Below are positions 7,598 through 15,751 of a DNA stretch of 64,000 nucleotides, in pieces. The first letter of the stretch is position 1. Every line of letters begins with the position of its first letter. A program made the position numbers and the translations under genes. Source of the stretch: Mesorhizobium sp. B4-1-3 (GTDB lineage Bacteria > Pseudomonadota > Alphaproteobacteria > Rhizobiales > Rhizobiaceae); assembly GCF_006439355.1 (NCBI RefSeq), contig NZ_VFTG01000016.1, positions 62,001 through 126,000 of the forward strand, in the 5' to 3' direction. The notes beneath the pieces are model-generated. The model saw only the letters and a list, made by a program, of their open reading frames with translations. It was not told the DNA's origin and did not search any database.

Positions 7598-8902
7598 ATG
7601 GAAGCGACATCCACACGCGACTGGGACGTGATCGTTGTCGGTGGAGGCATCGTCGGATGCTCCGCCGCGTATTATGCCGCCAAGAGTGGAATGCGCGTCC
7701 TGCTTGTGGAGCGGGATGCGCCTGGGTCGGCGCAATCCGGCCGCAACCTCGGCTTTGTCCGCCAGCAGAACCGCGATTTTCGAGAGCTTGCATTGATGAT
7801 CGGCGCCCTGTCGATATGGAAAGGGCTCGAAGCGGAACTGGGGTGCCGGGTAGGGTGGCAGCAAGGCGGGAACCTGTCGTTGGCGTTCAGCGAGGCGGAT
7901 CTTGTTTCCCGGCATGACTGGCAAAAGCGTGCGGCCGAAGAATTTGGCCTCGACACACGGATGCTGTCGGCAATGGAGACCCAAGCGCTGGTACCTCAGC
8001 TTGCAACCGATTGCGGCGTGGTCGGAGCGATGTACACACCCAGTGACGGGAAGGCCGAGCCTGCTCGAGCGACCCGCGCGTTTTTTGAAGCGGCGCTCAG
8101 AGCCGGAGCGGCATTCGCTTTCGGTGAGCCGGTCACGCGCATAGAAATCAGCGCTGGAAAAGTCTCCGGTGTCCAGATGCGCGATCGGCATTATCGCGCG
8201 GGTACGGTGGTCATCGCCGCAGGGGCCGGGAGTGCCGCCCTGTTGAGGAAGGCGGAATTGGATCTGCCTCAGGAGTTCATCCGGGCGACGGTCGCAAGAA
8301 CAGCGGCAAGGCCAGAACCGCGCATAGCGGCCTGCGTCTCGGGTCAACATACCGGCATCCGGCAGGATCTAAATGGAGCCTATGTGATATCCGTCGCCGG
8401 AGGTGAATACGACCTGCGGCTCGATTCCTGGCGGCACATGCGGTGGTACGAGGCCACACGAAAATCCAATCCCGATGCGGCACGGATAGACTATCTCGCG
8501 CCGATCAAGCGGCTCTTTCCATCGCGAGGGCATTTGCCGGTCGCCGACTTTCCGCCCAGCCGCGACAACCCGCGTCCGGAATTCTTTCGCGTGGAGCAGG
8601 CAAACCGAGAGTTTTCCCGGCTCTTCAAGACGTTGGCCGATCTGCGGATCGAGACCTGCTGGGCGGGGATTATCGACACAATGCCGGATGTGATTCCTGT
8701 CCTGGGTCCCGTCGATGGGGTATCAGGCATGCTCGTTGGAACAGGGTTCAGCGGTCATGGCTTCGGACCGGGTCCGATGGCCGGAAAGGTTCTCTCGGAT
8801 CTTGCCGCGGGCCGGCGCTCGCCCGTCGACATTTCGGCCTTGTCGCCAATGCGCTTCGTAAAAGGTTGTTCCTCGTCAAAGGCGACGAACGCTGGTGAAT
8901 AG
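7598..8902 (+). CDS. FAD-dependent oxidoreductase, DadA/glycine oxidase type
   Basis: 434 aa flavoprotein of the D-amino-acid oxidase superfamily. The FAD Rossmann motif VIVVGGGIVGCSAAYYAAKS is near residue 9, QSGRNLGFVRQQNRD is the segment after the first strand, and GFSGHGFGPGPMAGK near the C-terminus matches the flavin-contacting loop of the family. It follows the RidA gene by about 120 bases on the same strand, a common pairing in which RidA handles the imino acid product. It differs from the HcnC-like subunit in length and has no Fe-S partner beside it, so it may be a free-standing oxidase or dehydrogenase. Substrate unknown. Confidence 0.85.
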   Translation: MEATSTRDWDVIVVGGGIVGCSAAYYAAKSGMRVLLVERDAPGSAQSGRNLGFVRQQNRDFRELALMIGALSIWKGLEAELGCRVGWQQGGNLSLAFSEADLVSRHDWQKRAAEEFGLDTRMLSAMETQALVPQLATDCGVVGAMYTPSDGKAEPARATRAFFEAALRAGAAFAFGEPVTRIEISAGKVSGVQMRDRHYRAGTVVIAAGAGSAALLRKAELDLPQEFIRATVARTAARPEPRIAACVSGQHTGIRQDLNGAYVISVAGGEYDLRLDSWRHMRWYEATRKSNPDAARIDYLAPIKRLFPSRGHLPVADFPPSRDNPRPEFFRVEQANREFSRLFKTLADLRIETCWAGIIDTMPDVIPVLGPVDGVSGMLVGTGFSGHGFGPGPMAGKVLSDLAAGRRSPVDISALSPMRFVKGCSSSKATNAGE

Positions 8903-9100
8903 AGGGGTGGTGGGAACTCTCTTGCCACAATCTGTTACGCACTCGCGCCAACCCGGGTTCGATCTTGATCGCAGGCGCTTCAGCCGCTTCAAATGGCGGC
9001 GACTGCCAATCCAACAACCATGCCGGGCAGATCAGAAAACGCGGTCAACAGGGTGGCCATTCAATCGGGAAGCGGAGCGGGCCGCTTCCGAGATTATCCG

Positions 9101-9496
9101 TTAGACCAGGACTGCGGTGTCGGATCTGGACGCGGTGATCTCGATCTCGACCCGCGCGCCGGTAGCAGGAATCTGACAGATGAGAAAGGTGCTTGTGGGT
9201 CTGATGTCACCAAAGACCTCACCAAGAACCGGTACGACGGCCGAAGCCGCCTCGGCATCCGTAACGAAGACGCGGCTAACGACAGCATCGGCCAGGCTCG
9301 ATCCCGCCTGGCGAAGAGTATCGTTGATCGACGACAAGGCATTGCGTGCCTGCTGGGCCGGGTCCTCGGGAAACTCGTTTGTCACCGGATCGCGTCCAGT
9401 CGTGCCCGAAACATAGATGGTCCTGCCATCGATGACGGCTTTCGCGTAACCGGCGATGGCTTCGGATGCGGCTCCGGAAAAGATTCGATTGCGCAT
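9101..9496 (-). CDS. RidA family protein (second copy)
   Basis: 131-residue RidA/YjgF relative, clearly diverged from the copy at 7120. Family features include YVSGTTGRDPVTNEFPEDP, QARNALSSINDTLRQAGSSL and a C-terminal FLICQIPATGARVEIEITA, but the arginine expected in the substrate carboxylate pocket is not obvious in that last block, so activity may differ from classic RidA. Its stop faces the preceding plus-strand oxidoreductase gene (convergent). It lies downstream of the VOC gene on the same strand and may share its transcript. Confidence 0.85.
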   Translation of the reverse strand: MRNRIFSGAASEAIAGYAKAVIDGRTIYVSGTTGRDPVTNEFPEDPAQQARNALSSINDTLRQAGSSLADAVVSRVFVTDAEAASAVVPVLGEVFGDIRPTSTFLICQIPATGARVEIEITASRSDTAVLV

Positions 9497-9622
9497 GAAA
9501 ATTCCTGCCTCTGGTTAAGCGATGTTGCCCATGGGAGGGGATGTGACTTTTGGGCGGCCGACCGGGCGCCCAAAGTCGGATCGGCCCTGCCGGCTGCGCC
9601 TAATCGCCCTCGCGCGATCGGT

Positions 9623-10060
9623 TCACCAAGCGCCGAAATTGGGCATCGAGGCCCAAGGCTCCGCCGGGGGCAGCGGCGCACCTTTCTGCATCAGCTCGAT
9701 CGAAATGAGGTCGGGCGATCGGACAAACGCCATGCGACCGTCTCGCGGTGGCCGGCTCAGCGTAACGCCGCCCTTCACCAGCCGATTGCAGACCGCGTAG
9801 ATATCGTCCACTTCCAGCCCCAAGTGCCCGAAGTTCCGGGCCGATCCATAGTCCTCGGAGTCCCAATTATAGGTGAGTTCGATCTGAGGCGCATTGCCTC
9901 CGAGGGCCTCGATATCGGCGGGGGCGCAGAGGAACACCAAAGTGTAGCGGCCTTTTTCGTTCTCCATGCGCTTTACTTCGACAAGCCCGAGCTTGTGCAC
10001 GTAAAAGTCCAGAGCAGCATCCAGATCGCGCACCCGCACCATGCTGTGGTTGAACTTCAT
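9623..10060 (-). CDS. VOC (glyoxalase/bleomycin resistance) family protein
   Basis: 145 aa protein of the vicinal oxygen chelate superfamily, close to lactoylglutathione-lyase-like members. The opening MKFNHSMVRVRDLDAALDFY carries the first metal-ligand His and the family's first beta-alpha module; GHLGLEVDDIYAVCNRL holds the second, and the Glu in ISIELMQKG is the usual last ligand. I start at the ATG at 10060 because GGAGG (10066-10070) is 5 bases upstream, better than the ATG three bases earlier. VOC enzymes include isomerases, ring-cleavage dioxygenases and glyoxalases; which one this is cannot be decided. Confidence 0.85.
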   Translation of the reverse strand: MKFNHSMVRVRDLDAALDFYVHKLGLVEVKRMENEKGRYTLVFLCAPADIEALGGNAPQIELTYNWDSEDYGSARNFGHLGLEVDDIYAVCNRLVKGGVTLSRPPRDGRMAFVRSPDLISIELMQKGAPLPPAEPWASMPNFGAW

Positions 10061-10400
10061 CATATCCTCCCTGATTGATCGGACGGCCACATTGCTACAC
10101 GCGGGGGCCGCTAAGTTCCATATTAAAAGATTTATGTAATGCTATTTTTTTGAAGACACTGCGTAACCCGCTCGCTTCGATGGACACCCATGCTGCTCGT
10201 TTTCTACCATTTCCCAGCGTTCGCAAAGGCTTATCTGCGCCGAGCGCGTTCAGCGGAACGTCTCGGTCTGCCGCAGGCATAGGAGAACAGGAATCTGGCA
10301 GTGGCGGAAAGGCGCCATACGTCGATAAATTCAGGGATTCCTTGATTAAAGAGATATCTTAGTATAGCAGAAAAAATATTGTTTATGCGGAGGAACTGGG
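10061..10400. other. Divergent intergenic region between VOC and DoxX genes
   Basis: About 340 bases that must hold the promoters of both flanking genes. AT-rich tracts occur near 10125-10155 and 10340-10385. A loose -35/-10 pair (TTGATT at 10342 and TATAGC at 10363, 15 bases apart) points toward the DoxX gene. No convincing gene is seen inside. Confidence 0.4.
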
Positions 10401-10766
10401 GTGTCGACTCTTGAGGTCGTTGGCCGGGTCATCATCGGCGGCTTTTTCCTGATTGCCGGCGTGCGGCACTTTGTGCATTTCAAGCAGCGGGTCACGGTTG
10501 TGAAAACCAGCTATGGCTGGCTTTTGCCGGCACCGATCATGGCTGCCGGGTTTGCGGCTCAGGCCGTGGCGGGCCTCGCGCTAATCGCCGGTTACTGGAC
10601 GGTGCCGGCAGTCGTTGTGCTGATCGCCTTCCTCGTGGTGGCGACCCCGCTCTACCACAACATGTTCATGTATAGCGGGCCGGAACGCGACCGGCATTTT
10701 TACATGATCCTGGTCAATTTCTCGCTCGCGGCGGCGCTGCTGCTCATAGCGGCGGACGCGATCTAA
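10401..10766 (+). CDS. DoxX family membrane protein
   Basis: 121 aa protein with four hydrophobic segments, in the pattern of DoxX/YphA-like membrane proteins. The conserved beginning VGRVIIGGFFLIAGVRHFVHF is a DoxX signature. The start is GTG (10401) with GGAGG eight bases upstream. It is separated by about 120 bases from the flavoprotein gene that follows on the same strand. DoxX proteins are inner-membrane proteins sometimes linked to quinone or thiol redox functions; the specific role is unknown. Confidence 0.8.
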   Translation: MSTLEVVGRVIIGGFFLIAGVRHFVHFKQRVTVVKTSYGWLLPAPIMAAGFAAQAVAGLALIAGYWTVPAVVVLIAFLVVATPLYHNMFMYSGPERDRHFYMILVNFSLAAALLLIAADAI

Positions 10767-10884
10767 GGGCGTGAAGCGGTTCGCGCGTGCCCCACCTTTT
10801 CGATTTGACGTTTTCATCCGGGTGCAGGTGTCGTCGGCTGACGCTACAATCTGCCGCCACGGCAAAATATAGGGAGGCAGGCCG

Positions 10885-12501
10885 ATGGCGGAGGCTGATG
10901 AAGCGTACGACGTGCTCGTCGCGGGATCCGGCTCGGCCGGCTTGGCCGCGGCGCTTCGCACGTCCGCCGCGGGTCTATCCACCATCATTGTCGAACGTGC
11001 CGGTCTCATGGGCGGGACGACGGCGATTTCTGGAGCCGCTATCTGGGTTCCGGCGAACCACCACGCCGCCGCTGCCGGTTTGGCGGACGACCGGGAGCGT
11101 GCCCTCACTTACATCCGGGCCGTGGCTCCCGAGGGCTGGAGAGAGACCGAAGACGCGCTCTGGGGCAGCTTCGTGGATCAGGCGCCGAACATGCTGGCTT
11201 TCCTCGAAAAAGAGACCCCCCTGCGCTTCTCGTTGATCAAGGAGGCCGATCCCTATCTCGAAAAGCCGGGGGCTGTGCACATGGGGCGGATGCTTTCGCC
11301 CCGGATACTGAGAAGGAAGCTGGCCGGGCCGTATGCCCGGATCCTGCAGTCCCCAAGTCTCCCACATGTATTCACTTTCCAGGAGATGCTTGAACTCGAC
11401 CCGTTCCACCATCCGGTCGAAGCCGCCTTCAAGAGGTGGCCGCAACTGTTCTGGCGCTGGCTGATCGGCGCCCGGGGGATGGGAACCGCTCTCGTTACGG
11501 GGCTGCTCAAAGGGTGCCTGGATCATGGCTGCCGGATCGTGCTGGAAACCCGCGCGGTCGCTCCTATTGTCGAGACGGGACGCGTTCGCGGGCTGGTGGT
11601 CGAGGCGGAGGGGCGGAAACGGAATATTGTTGCCCGCAAGGGGGTGGTCCTCGCCACCGGTGGATTTGAATGGGACGCTGAATGGCGGAAAAAGCATTTT
11701 CCCGGACATTGCGATTTCCTCGGGAGCCCGTCGAGGAATGATGGCGACTCCCACCGCATCGCTGTCGAGGCCGGTGCCGAACTCGCTCACATGGATCAGG
11801 CGAATATCACCGGAGGTCTACCGCTGGATGCGTCCCGTCGCCCATTCGGCATCAGCTCCTTCTTTCATCAGGAACCCAACGCGATTGTCGTGAACCGCCA
11901 TGGCCGGCGTTTCGTCAACGAGTATCGCTTCAACCTCGGGGAAGTCATAGATGAGCGCGACCCTTCCACGGGTCAGCCGGTCCATCTGCCGGCATGGCTG
12001 ATCAGCGATCAAGCCTTCCTTGTGAATTCGCCCATCGTGCGGCACTTTGCAGCGCGCAATCCGGGTTGGATAAGGCAGCGGCAAACAATCGCGGCGCTAG
12101 CGGAAGCGACCGCTCTGCCAGCCGAAGAACTCGCGCGGACAATCGAAGGTTTCAACGCGTCCTGTGCTTGCGGCCTGGACGAAGATTTTCACCGAGAGCG
12201 TGTGGCATCGCGAGCAGCGAAGACAGGCTCCGGGAGAGGTCGCCTGTCACCCATTCGAAAGGCACCCTTCATCGCAATTCCATTCAACCGAACCATCGTC
12301 TCGACCAAGGGCGGCCCCCGAACCGACGCTGGCGGCCGTGTGATCAGACCGGACGGAAGTTTGGTGGAAGGTCTCTACTGCGCTGGCGCAGCGATGGCCA
12401 ATCCGTTCGGGACATGGGCGGTTGGAAGCGGAACGACGCTGGGACCCAACATGACATGGGGCTATATCTGCGCGAACTCCATCATCTCCGCGAACGACTG
12501 A
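10885..12501 (+). CDS. FAD-dependent dehydrogenase, 3-ketosteroid dehydrogenase/fumarate reductase-like
   Basis: 538 aa flavoprotein of the FAD_binding_2 group. Its N-terminal LVAGSGSAGLAAALRTSAAG and ERAGLMGGTTAISGAAIWVP match the FAD domain of 3-ketosteroid-delta1-dehydrogenases and related 4-ene reductases. The C-terminal block with YCAGAAMANPFGTWAVGSGT and TLGPNMTWGYI closes the FAD fold as in that family. Some steroid-type enzymes of this group act on non-steroid cyclic ketones, so the substrate stays open. A GGAGG precedes the ATG at 10885. With DoxX upstream it may form a small membrane-linked redox unit; no other steroid genes are nearby. Confidence 0.8.
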   Translation: MAEADEAYDVLVAGSGSAGLAAALRTSAAGLSTIIVERAGLMGGTTAISGAAIWVPANHHAAAAGLADDRERALTYIRAVAPEGWRETEDALWGSFVDQAPNMLAFLEKETPLRFSLIKEADPYLEKPGAVHMGRMLSPRILRRKLAGPYARILQSPSLPHVFTFQEMLELDPFHHPVEAAFKRWPQLFWRWLIGARGMGTALVTGLLKGCLDHGCRIVLETRAVAPIVETGRVRGLVVEAEGRKRNIVARKGVVLATGGFEWDAEWRKKHFPGHCDFLGSPSRNDGDSHRIAVEAGAELAHMDQANITGGLPLDASRRPFGISSFFHQEPNAIVVNRHGRRFVNEYRFNLGEVIDERDPSTGQPVHLPAWLISDQAFLVNSPIVRHFAARNPGWIRQRQTIAALAEATALPAEELARTIEGFNASCACGLDEDFHRERVASRAAKTGSGRGRLSPIRKAPFIAIPFNRTIVSTKGGPRTDAGGRVIRPDGSLVEGLYCAGAAMANPFGTWAVGSGTTLGPNMTWGYICANSIISAND

Positions 12502-12786
12502 GCCGTTCGAAAGGCGCCTGAACGGCGAGCATTCCATAGGACCCGGTGCTGCTAGATGCCGAAGGATACGTCGGCTAGCGCGACGATCCGCAGTGGCTCG
12601 CCAAGCCACTTGACGGCGATACCCGTCCTAAAGGAATGAAGCTTCGGCCATGCTGCTTCGACGAGGCCATCGTTGCGGATGACAGGCGCCACCTGGGCCG
12701 GCATGCGTCCCCCTCCCGTCCTCATCCTGGCTCGTGACCTCGACCGGAGCGGGAAGGGGCGCCAAAAGCGCCCGCGTATGCGCGGT
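12502..12786. other. Intergenic stretch between convergent genes
   Basis: 285 bases between the plus-strand flavoprotein and the minus-strand transporter ATPase. A minus-strand frame of about 50 codons (12552-12704) is open but has no recognisable family and no good ribosome site, so I do not call it a gene. No clear terminator with a T-tract was seen. Confidence 0.35.
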
Positions 12787-13551
12787 TCAGATGATGCGCG
12801 AGAGAAATGCGCGTGTCCGCTCATGACAGGGGGCGCCAAAAATAAGCTTCGGTGGCCCTTCTTCAACGACCATCCCGCCGTCCATGAACACGACCTTGTC
12901 GGCCACCTCTTCGGCAAAACGCATCTCATGAGTGACAACGATCATCGTCATGCCGTCGGCGGCGAGCGAACGCATCACGTCCAGCACCTCGCCGACGAGT
13001 TCGGGATCGAGCGCGCTCGTCGGCTCGTCGAACAGCATGAGCTTGGGCTTCATCGCCAGGGCGCGGGCGATCGCCACCCTCTGCTGCTGCCCACCGGAAA
13101 GCTGATCGGGATATGCGTCGAGCCTGTCGCCCAGCCCGACCCGATCGAGGAGTGCAATCGCTTCGGAGGTGACCTCCTTGCGTGGGCGCTTTTGAACCAG
13201 GATTGGAGCCTCGATCACGTTCTGCAGCGCCGTCATATGGGCGAACAGATTGAAGCGCTGGAAAACCATGCCGATGTTGGACCTTCTGACGGAGATCTCC
13301 CTTTCCTTGAGCTCGTAAAGTCGATCTCCCCTACGGCAGTATCCCACAAGGTCGCCATCGACATACAGCGCGCCGGAATCGATCTTCTCTAGATGATTGA
13401 TACACCGGAGCAAGGTCGACTTGCCTGAACCGGAAGGGCCGATCAGGCACACGACCTCTCCGAGTTCGACATCGAAATCAATTCCCTTGAGGACTTGGAG
13501 CGCGCCAAAGCTCTTGCCGACCTGAACGGCGGAAACCATGGGCATTGTCAT
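12787..13551 (-). CDS. Polar amino acid ABC transporter, ATP-binding protein
   Basis: 254 aa ATPase of the GlnQ/HisP class that powers uptake of polar amino acids or opine-like compounds. Walker A GPSGSGKSTLL, the signature LSGGQQQRVAIARAL, Walker B LMLFDEPTSALD and the switch histidine in MIVVTHEM are all intact. The ATG overlaps the stop of the permease gene (ATGA). It is the last gene of a minus-strand operon that begins with an aldehyde dehydrogenase and a ThDP enzyme, so the imported compound is probably the substrate of those enzymes. Confidence 0.92.
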   Translation of the reverse strand: MTMPMVSAVQVGKSFGALQVLKGIDFDVELGEVVCLIGPSGSGKSTLLRCINHLEKIDSGALYVDGDLVGYCRRGDRLYELKEREISVRRSNIGMVFQRFNLFAHMTALQNVIEAPILVQKRPRKEVTSEAIALLDRVGLGDRLDAYPDQLSGGQQQRVAIARALAMKPKLMLFDEPTSALDPELVGEVLDVMRSLAADGMTMIVVTHEMRFAEEVADKVVFMDGGMVVEEGPPKLIFGAPCHERTRAFLSRII

Positions 13552-14531
13552 TTCGGATTCCTTGTCGCTGAGCCACCGAACATCCTCCTCGACCAGGAAG
13601 TGGTCACCGTACGGTTCCCCCGGGCAAATCGTTTCTCTATCCGTCCCTGTATCGCGGTCATCACAGAAGTTATGGCCAGATACCAGGCGCAGGCGACGAG
13701 CAGCAGCGGGATGGTCTGGAAGGTACGGGAGGAGATCGTCTGAACCGAATAGAGAAGATCGGATAGCGCAATGACGCTCACCAGCGATGTCATCTTCAGC
13801 ATGCCGATCGTCTCGTTACCGGTCGGCGGCACGATGACGCGTACTGCCTGTGGAAGGACGATCCGCCTCAGAATCTGTCCTGGCCTCATCCCCAGCGCTC
13901 GGGCAGCCTCCTGCTGACCTTGATCCACAGACATGATGCCGGCGCGCACGATCTCCGCCATATACGCGCCTTCGTTGAGGCCAAGGCCGAGCAGAGCGGC
14001 AGAATAGGGGGTAATCAGATCGTTGGCCGAACCTCTGAAGAAGGTTGGACCGAAGGGTATCCCGATGACGATTTCCGGTATTAGGAATGCCAGGTTGTAC
14101 CAGAAAATGAGCTGCACAAGGATCGGCGTTCCCCGGAAAAACCAGAGGTAAAGTCCGGCGGGGATGTTGAGAAAAGGATTCTCCGAAATCCGCATGACCG
14201 CGAGAATGACGCTCAACACAATTCCAATGCCCATTGCGGCAACGGTCAGCCAAAGGGTCAATCCAAGTCCTTGCAGAACAACCGGCTCGAACAGGTTCGC
14301 GAAGACCACGTCCCACTCAAAGTTGGGGTTGGTGGCGATTCCATGAGCCAGCCATATCGCCGCCGCCGCCATGACGGCCGCGGCGATCCATCTGCCCGGC
14401 TTGCGGACGGGAACGACCGTCAGCTTGTGGTCGGAGGCAACATTGCGTTGCTCCCGCTTCGGGTTCGCGTGGTCGAGCGGCGTCTCAGGCACGACACCGT
14501 CGAGCTTTCGTGCTTGCATGACTTCCAACAT
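13548..14531 (-). CDS. Polar amino acid ABC transporter, permease
   Basis: Membrane permease of about 327 aa with an unusually long, charged N-terminal tail (about 45 residues) before the first membrane helix. The HisM/GlnP-type core has GLGLTLWLTVAAMGIGIVLS, the FFRGTPILVQLIFWY block and the ATPase-contact EAA loop EAARALGMRPGQILRRIVLP. GGAGG lies just before the ATG at 14531; ATGs at 14558 and 14519 are alternatives. A single permease gene is present, so it would act as a homodimer. It sits between the binding protein and ATPase genes. Confidence 0.88.
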   Translation of the reverse strand: MLEVMQARKLDGVVPETPLDHANPKREQRNVASDHKLTVVPVRKPGRWIAAAVMAAAAIWLAHGIATNPNFEWDVVFANLFEPVVLQGLGLTLWLTVAAMGIGIVLSVILAVMRISENPFLNIPAGLYLWFFRGTPILVQLIFWYNLAFLIPEIVIGIPFGPTFFRGSANDLITPYSAALLGLGLNEGAYMAEIVRAGIMSVDQGQQEAARALGMRPGQILRRIVLPQAVRVIVPPTGNETIGMLKMTSLVSVIALSDLLYSVQTISSRTFQTIPLLLVACAWYLAITSVMTAIQGRIEKRFARGNRTVTTSWSRRMFGGSATRNPK

Positions 14532-14705
14532 TTCCTCCCATGCGCCGTCACCTTGCAAGAAGATTCGGCGCCGTCTTCATCGAAGTCCAGACGGTTGGCC
14601 TGGCCGGTTCTTTCCGGCTTCGATTCCCGATTGGGCGGGATCGGAGCCGGAAAGCTGCGGTGCCAAGGCAATGACGGAAGCTAATGCCTTGGCGACTTTC
14701 GGATA

Positions 14706-15617
14706 TTAGTTGGCGGTCGAGCCCTGGGAGACCAGATTGATCCCGGGCGTCTTCAGCTTCAGAGCCGCGATGTCCCACTTGTCAAAGATGCGGTCATAGA
14801 CGCCCTCGTCCATCAGCGCCTTCGTTCCGGCCAACAGCGCATCGGCCAGTTTCGTGTTGTCCTTCTTCACGATGAAGCCGTCGATCTGCTTTGGCATCAC
14901 ATCTAGCACGATAAGCTTCACCGGCTTGGACGACTGTTTCTTGATATAGGCGGCGGCGGAAGCATCATTGACCAGAAAATCGACGCGACCCGAAAGCAGA
15001 GCCAGGATCGTGGCGTCTGCCGACGCGAATTCGTTCGTGGTGATCGGCGGCTTGCCATTCTTTACGCACAGAGGCGAAAGCAACTCGGTGACGCTCTGGA
15101 CAAACGTCGTGCCCTTCTGCTCGCCGCTCTTCAGGCCGCACAGGCTCAGCGGGTCCTTGGTTATCGGACTGTCCTCGCGCGTAAAAATGCCATTGATGGA
15201 AATCGACAGATCGACGAACGTCACCTGTTTTTCACGCTCGGCCGTGTCGGAGATGCACTCCATCGCGGTATCGTAGCGACCGCTCTGGACGCCGGGGATC
15301 AGGCCATCGAAGTTGATCGATTCCGCTTTGACCTTCACCCCGAGCTTCTTTGCAAGAGCATTCCAAAGGTCCGGCTCCCAGCCAACCATTGTGACATTGT
15401 CCTCCGCGAAGCTCTCGCACGGGGGATAATGCGCATCGGTCGCCAGCTTGATGATCCCGGAATCCTGGATGCTCTTGGGCAGCATCGCGTGCAGGGCCGG
15501 ATCGGTCTTGACCGAAGCGGTAATCGCATCATCGGCAAGCGCGTTTGTCGGCCTGCCGAGTACGAGAGTGGCCATGGCCAGGAGGCCGATCGAAGCTGCA
15601 AATATCACTTTCTTCAT
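14706..15617 (-). CDS. Polar amino acid ABC transporter, periplasmic binding protein
   Basis: 303 aa solute-binding protein (SBP_bac_3 family). It starts MKKVIFAASIGLLAMATLVL, a Sec signal peptide with likely cleavage after NALA, and the mature part has LATDAHYPPCESF, GWEPDLWNALAKKLGVKVKA and YDTAMECISDTAEREKQVTF, the usual ligand-cleft blocks. The ATG at 15617 follows an AAGGGG ribosome site; a long frame upstream in the same phase is only the antisense of the ThDP gene. It supplies ligand to the adjacent permease/ATPase. The ligand is probably an amino acid or amino-acid-like acid, unspecified. Confidence 0.9.
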   Translation of the reverse strand: MKKVIFAASIGLLAMATLVLGRPTNALADDAITASVKTDPALHAMLPKSIQDSGIIKLATDAHYPPCESFAEDNVTMVGWEPDLWNALAKKLGVKVKAESINFDGLIPGVQSGRYDTAMECISDTAEREKQVTFVDLSISINGIFTREDSPITKDPLSLCGLKSGEQKGTTFVQSVTELLSPLCVKNGKPPITTNEFASADATILALLSGRVDFLVNDASAAAYIKKQSSKPVKLIVLDVMPKQIDGFIVKKDNTKLADALLAGTKALMDEGVYDRIFDKWDIAALKLKTPGINLVSQGSTAN

Positions 15618-15751
15618 TTTACTTCCCCTTTGCTGGTGTGGTTGGGAGGGTTTGACACCCTTGTGTTGGTCACCCCTTCTGCCGAGGGTGCTTTGCCAGC
15701 CGGCAGCCGGTTCAGCGAACCGGCCAATTTGCTCGCGTCGGAGCAGATGGC

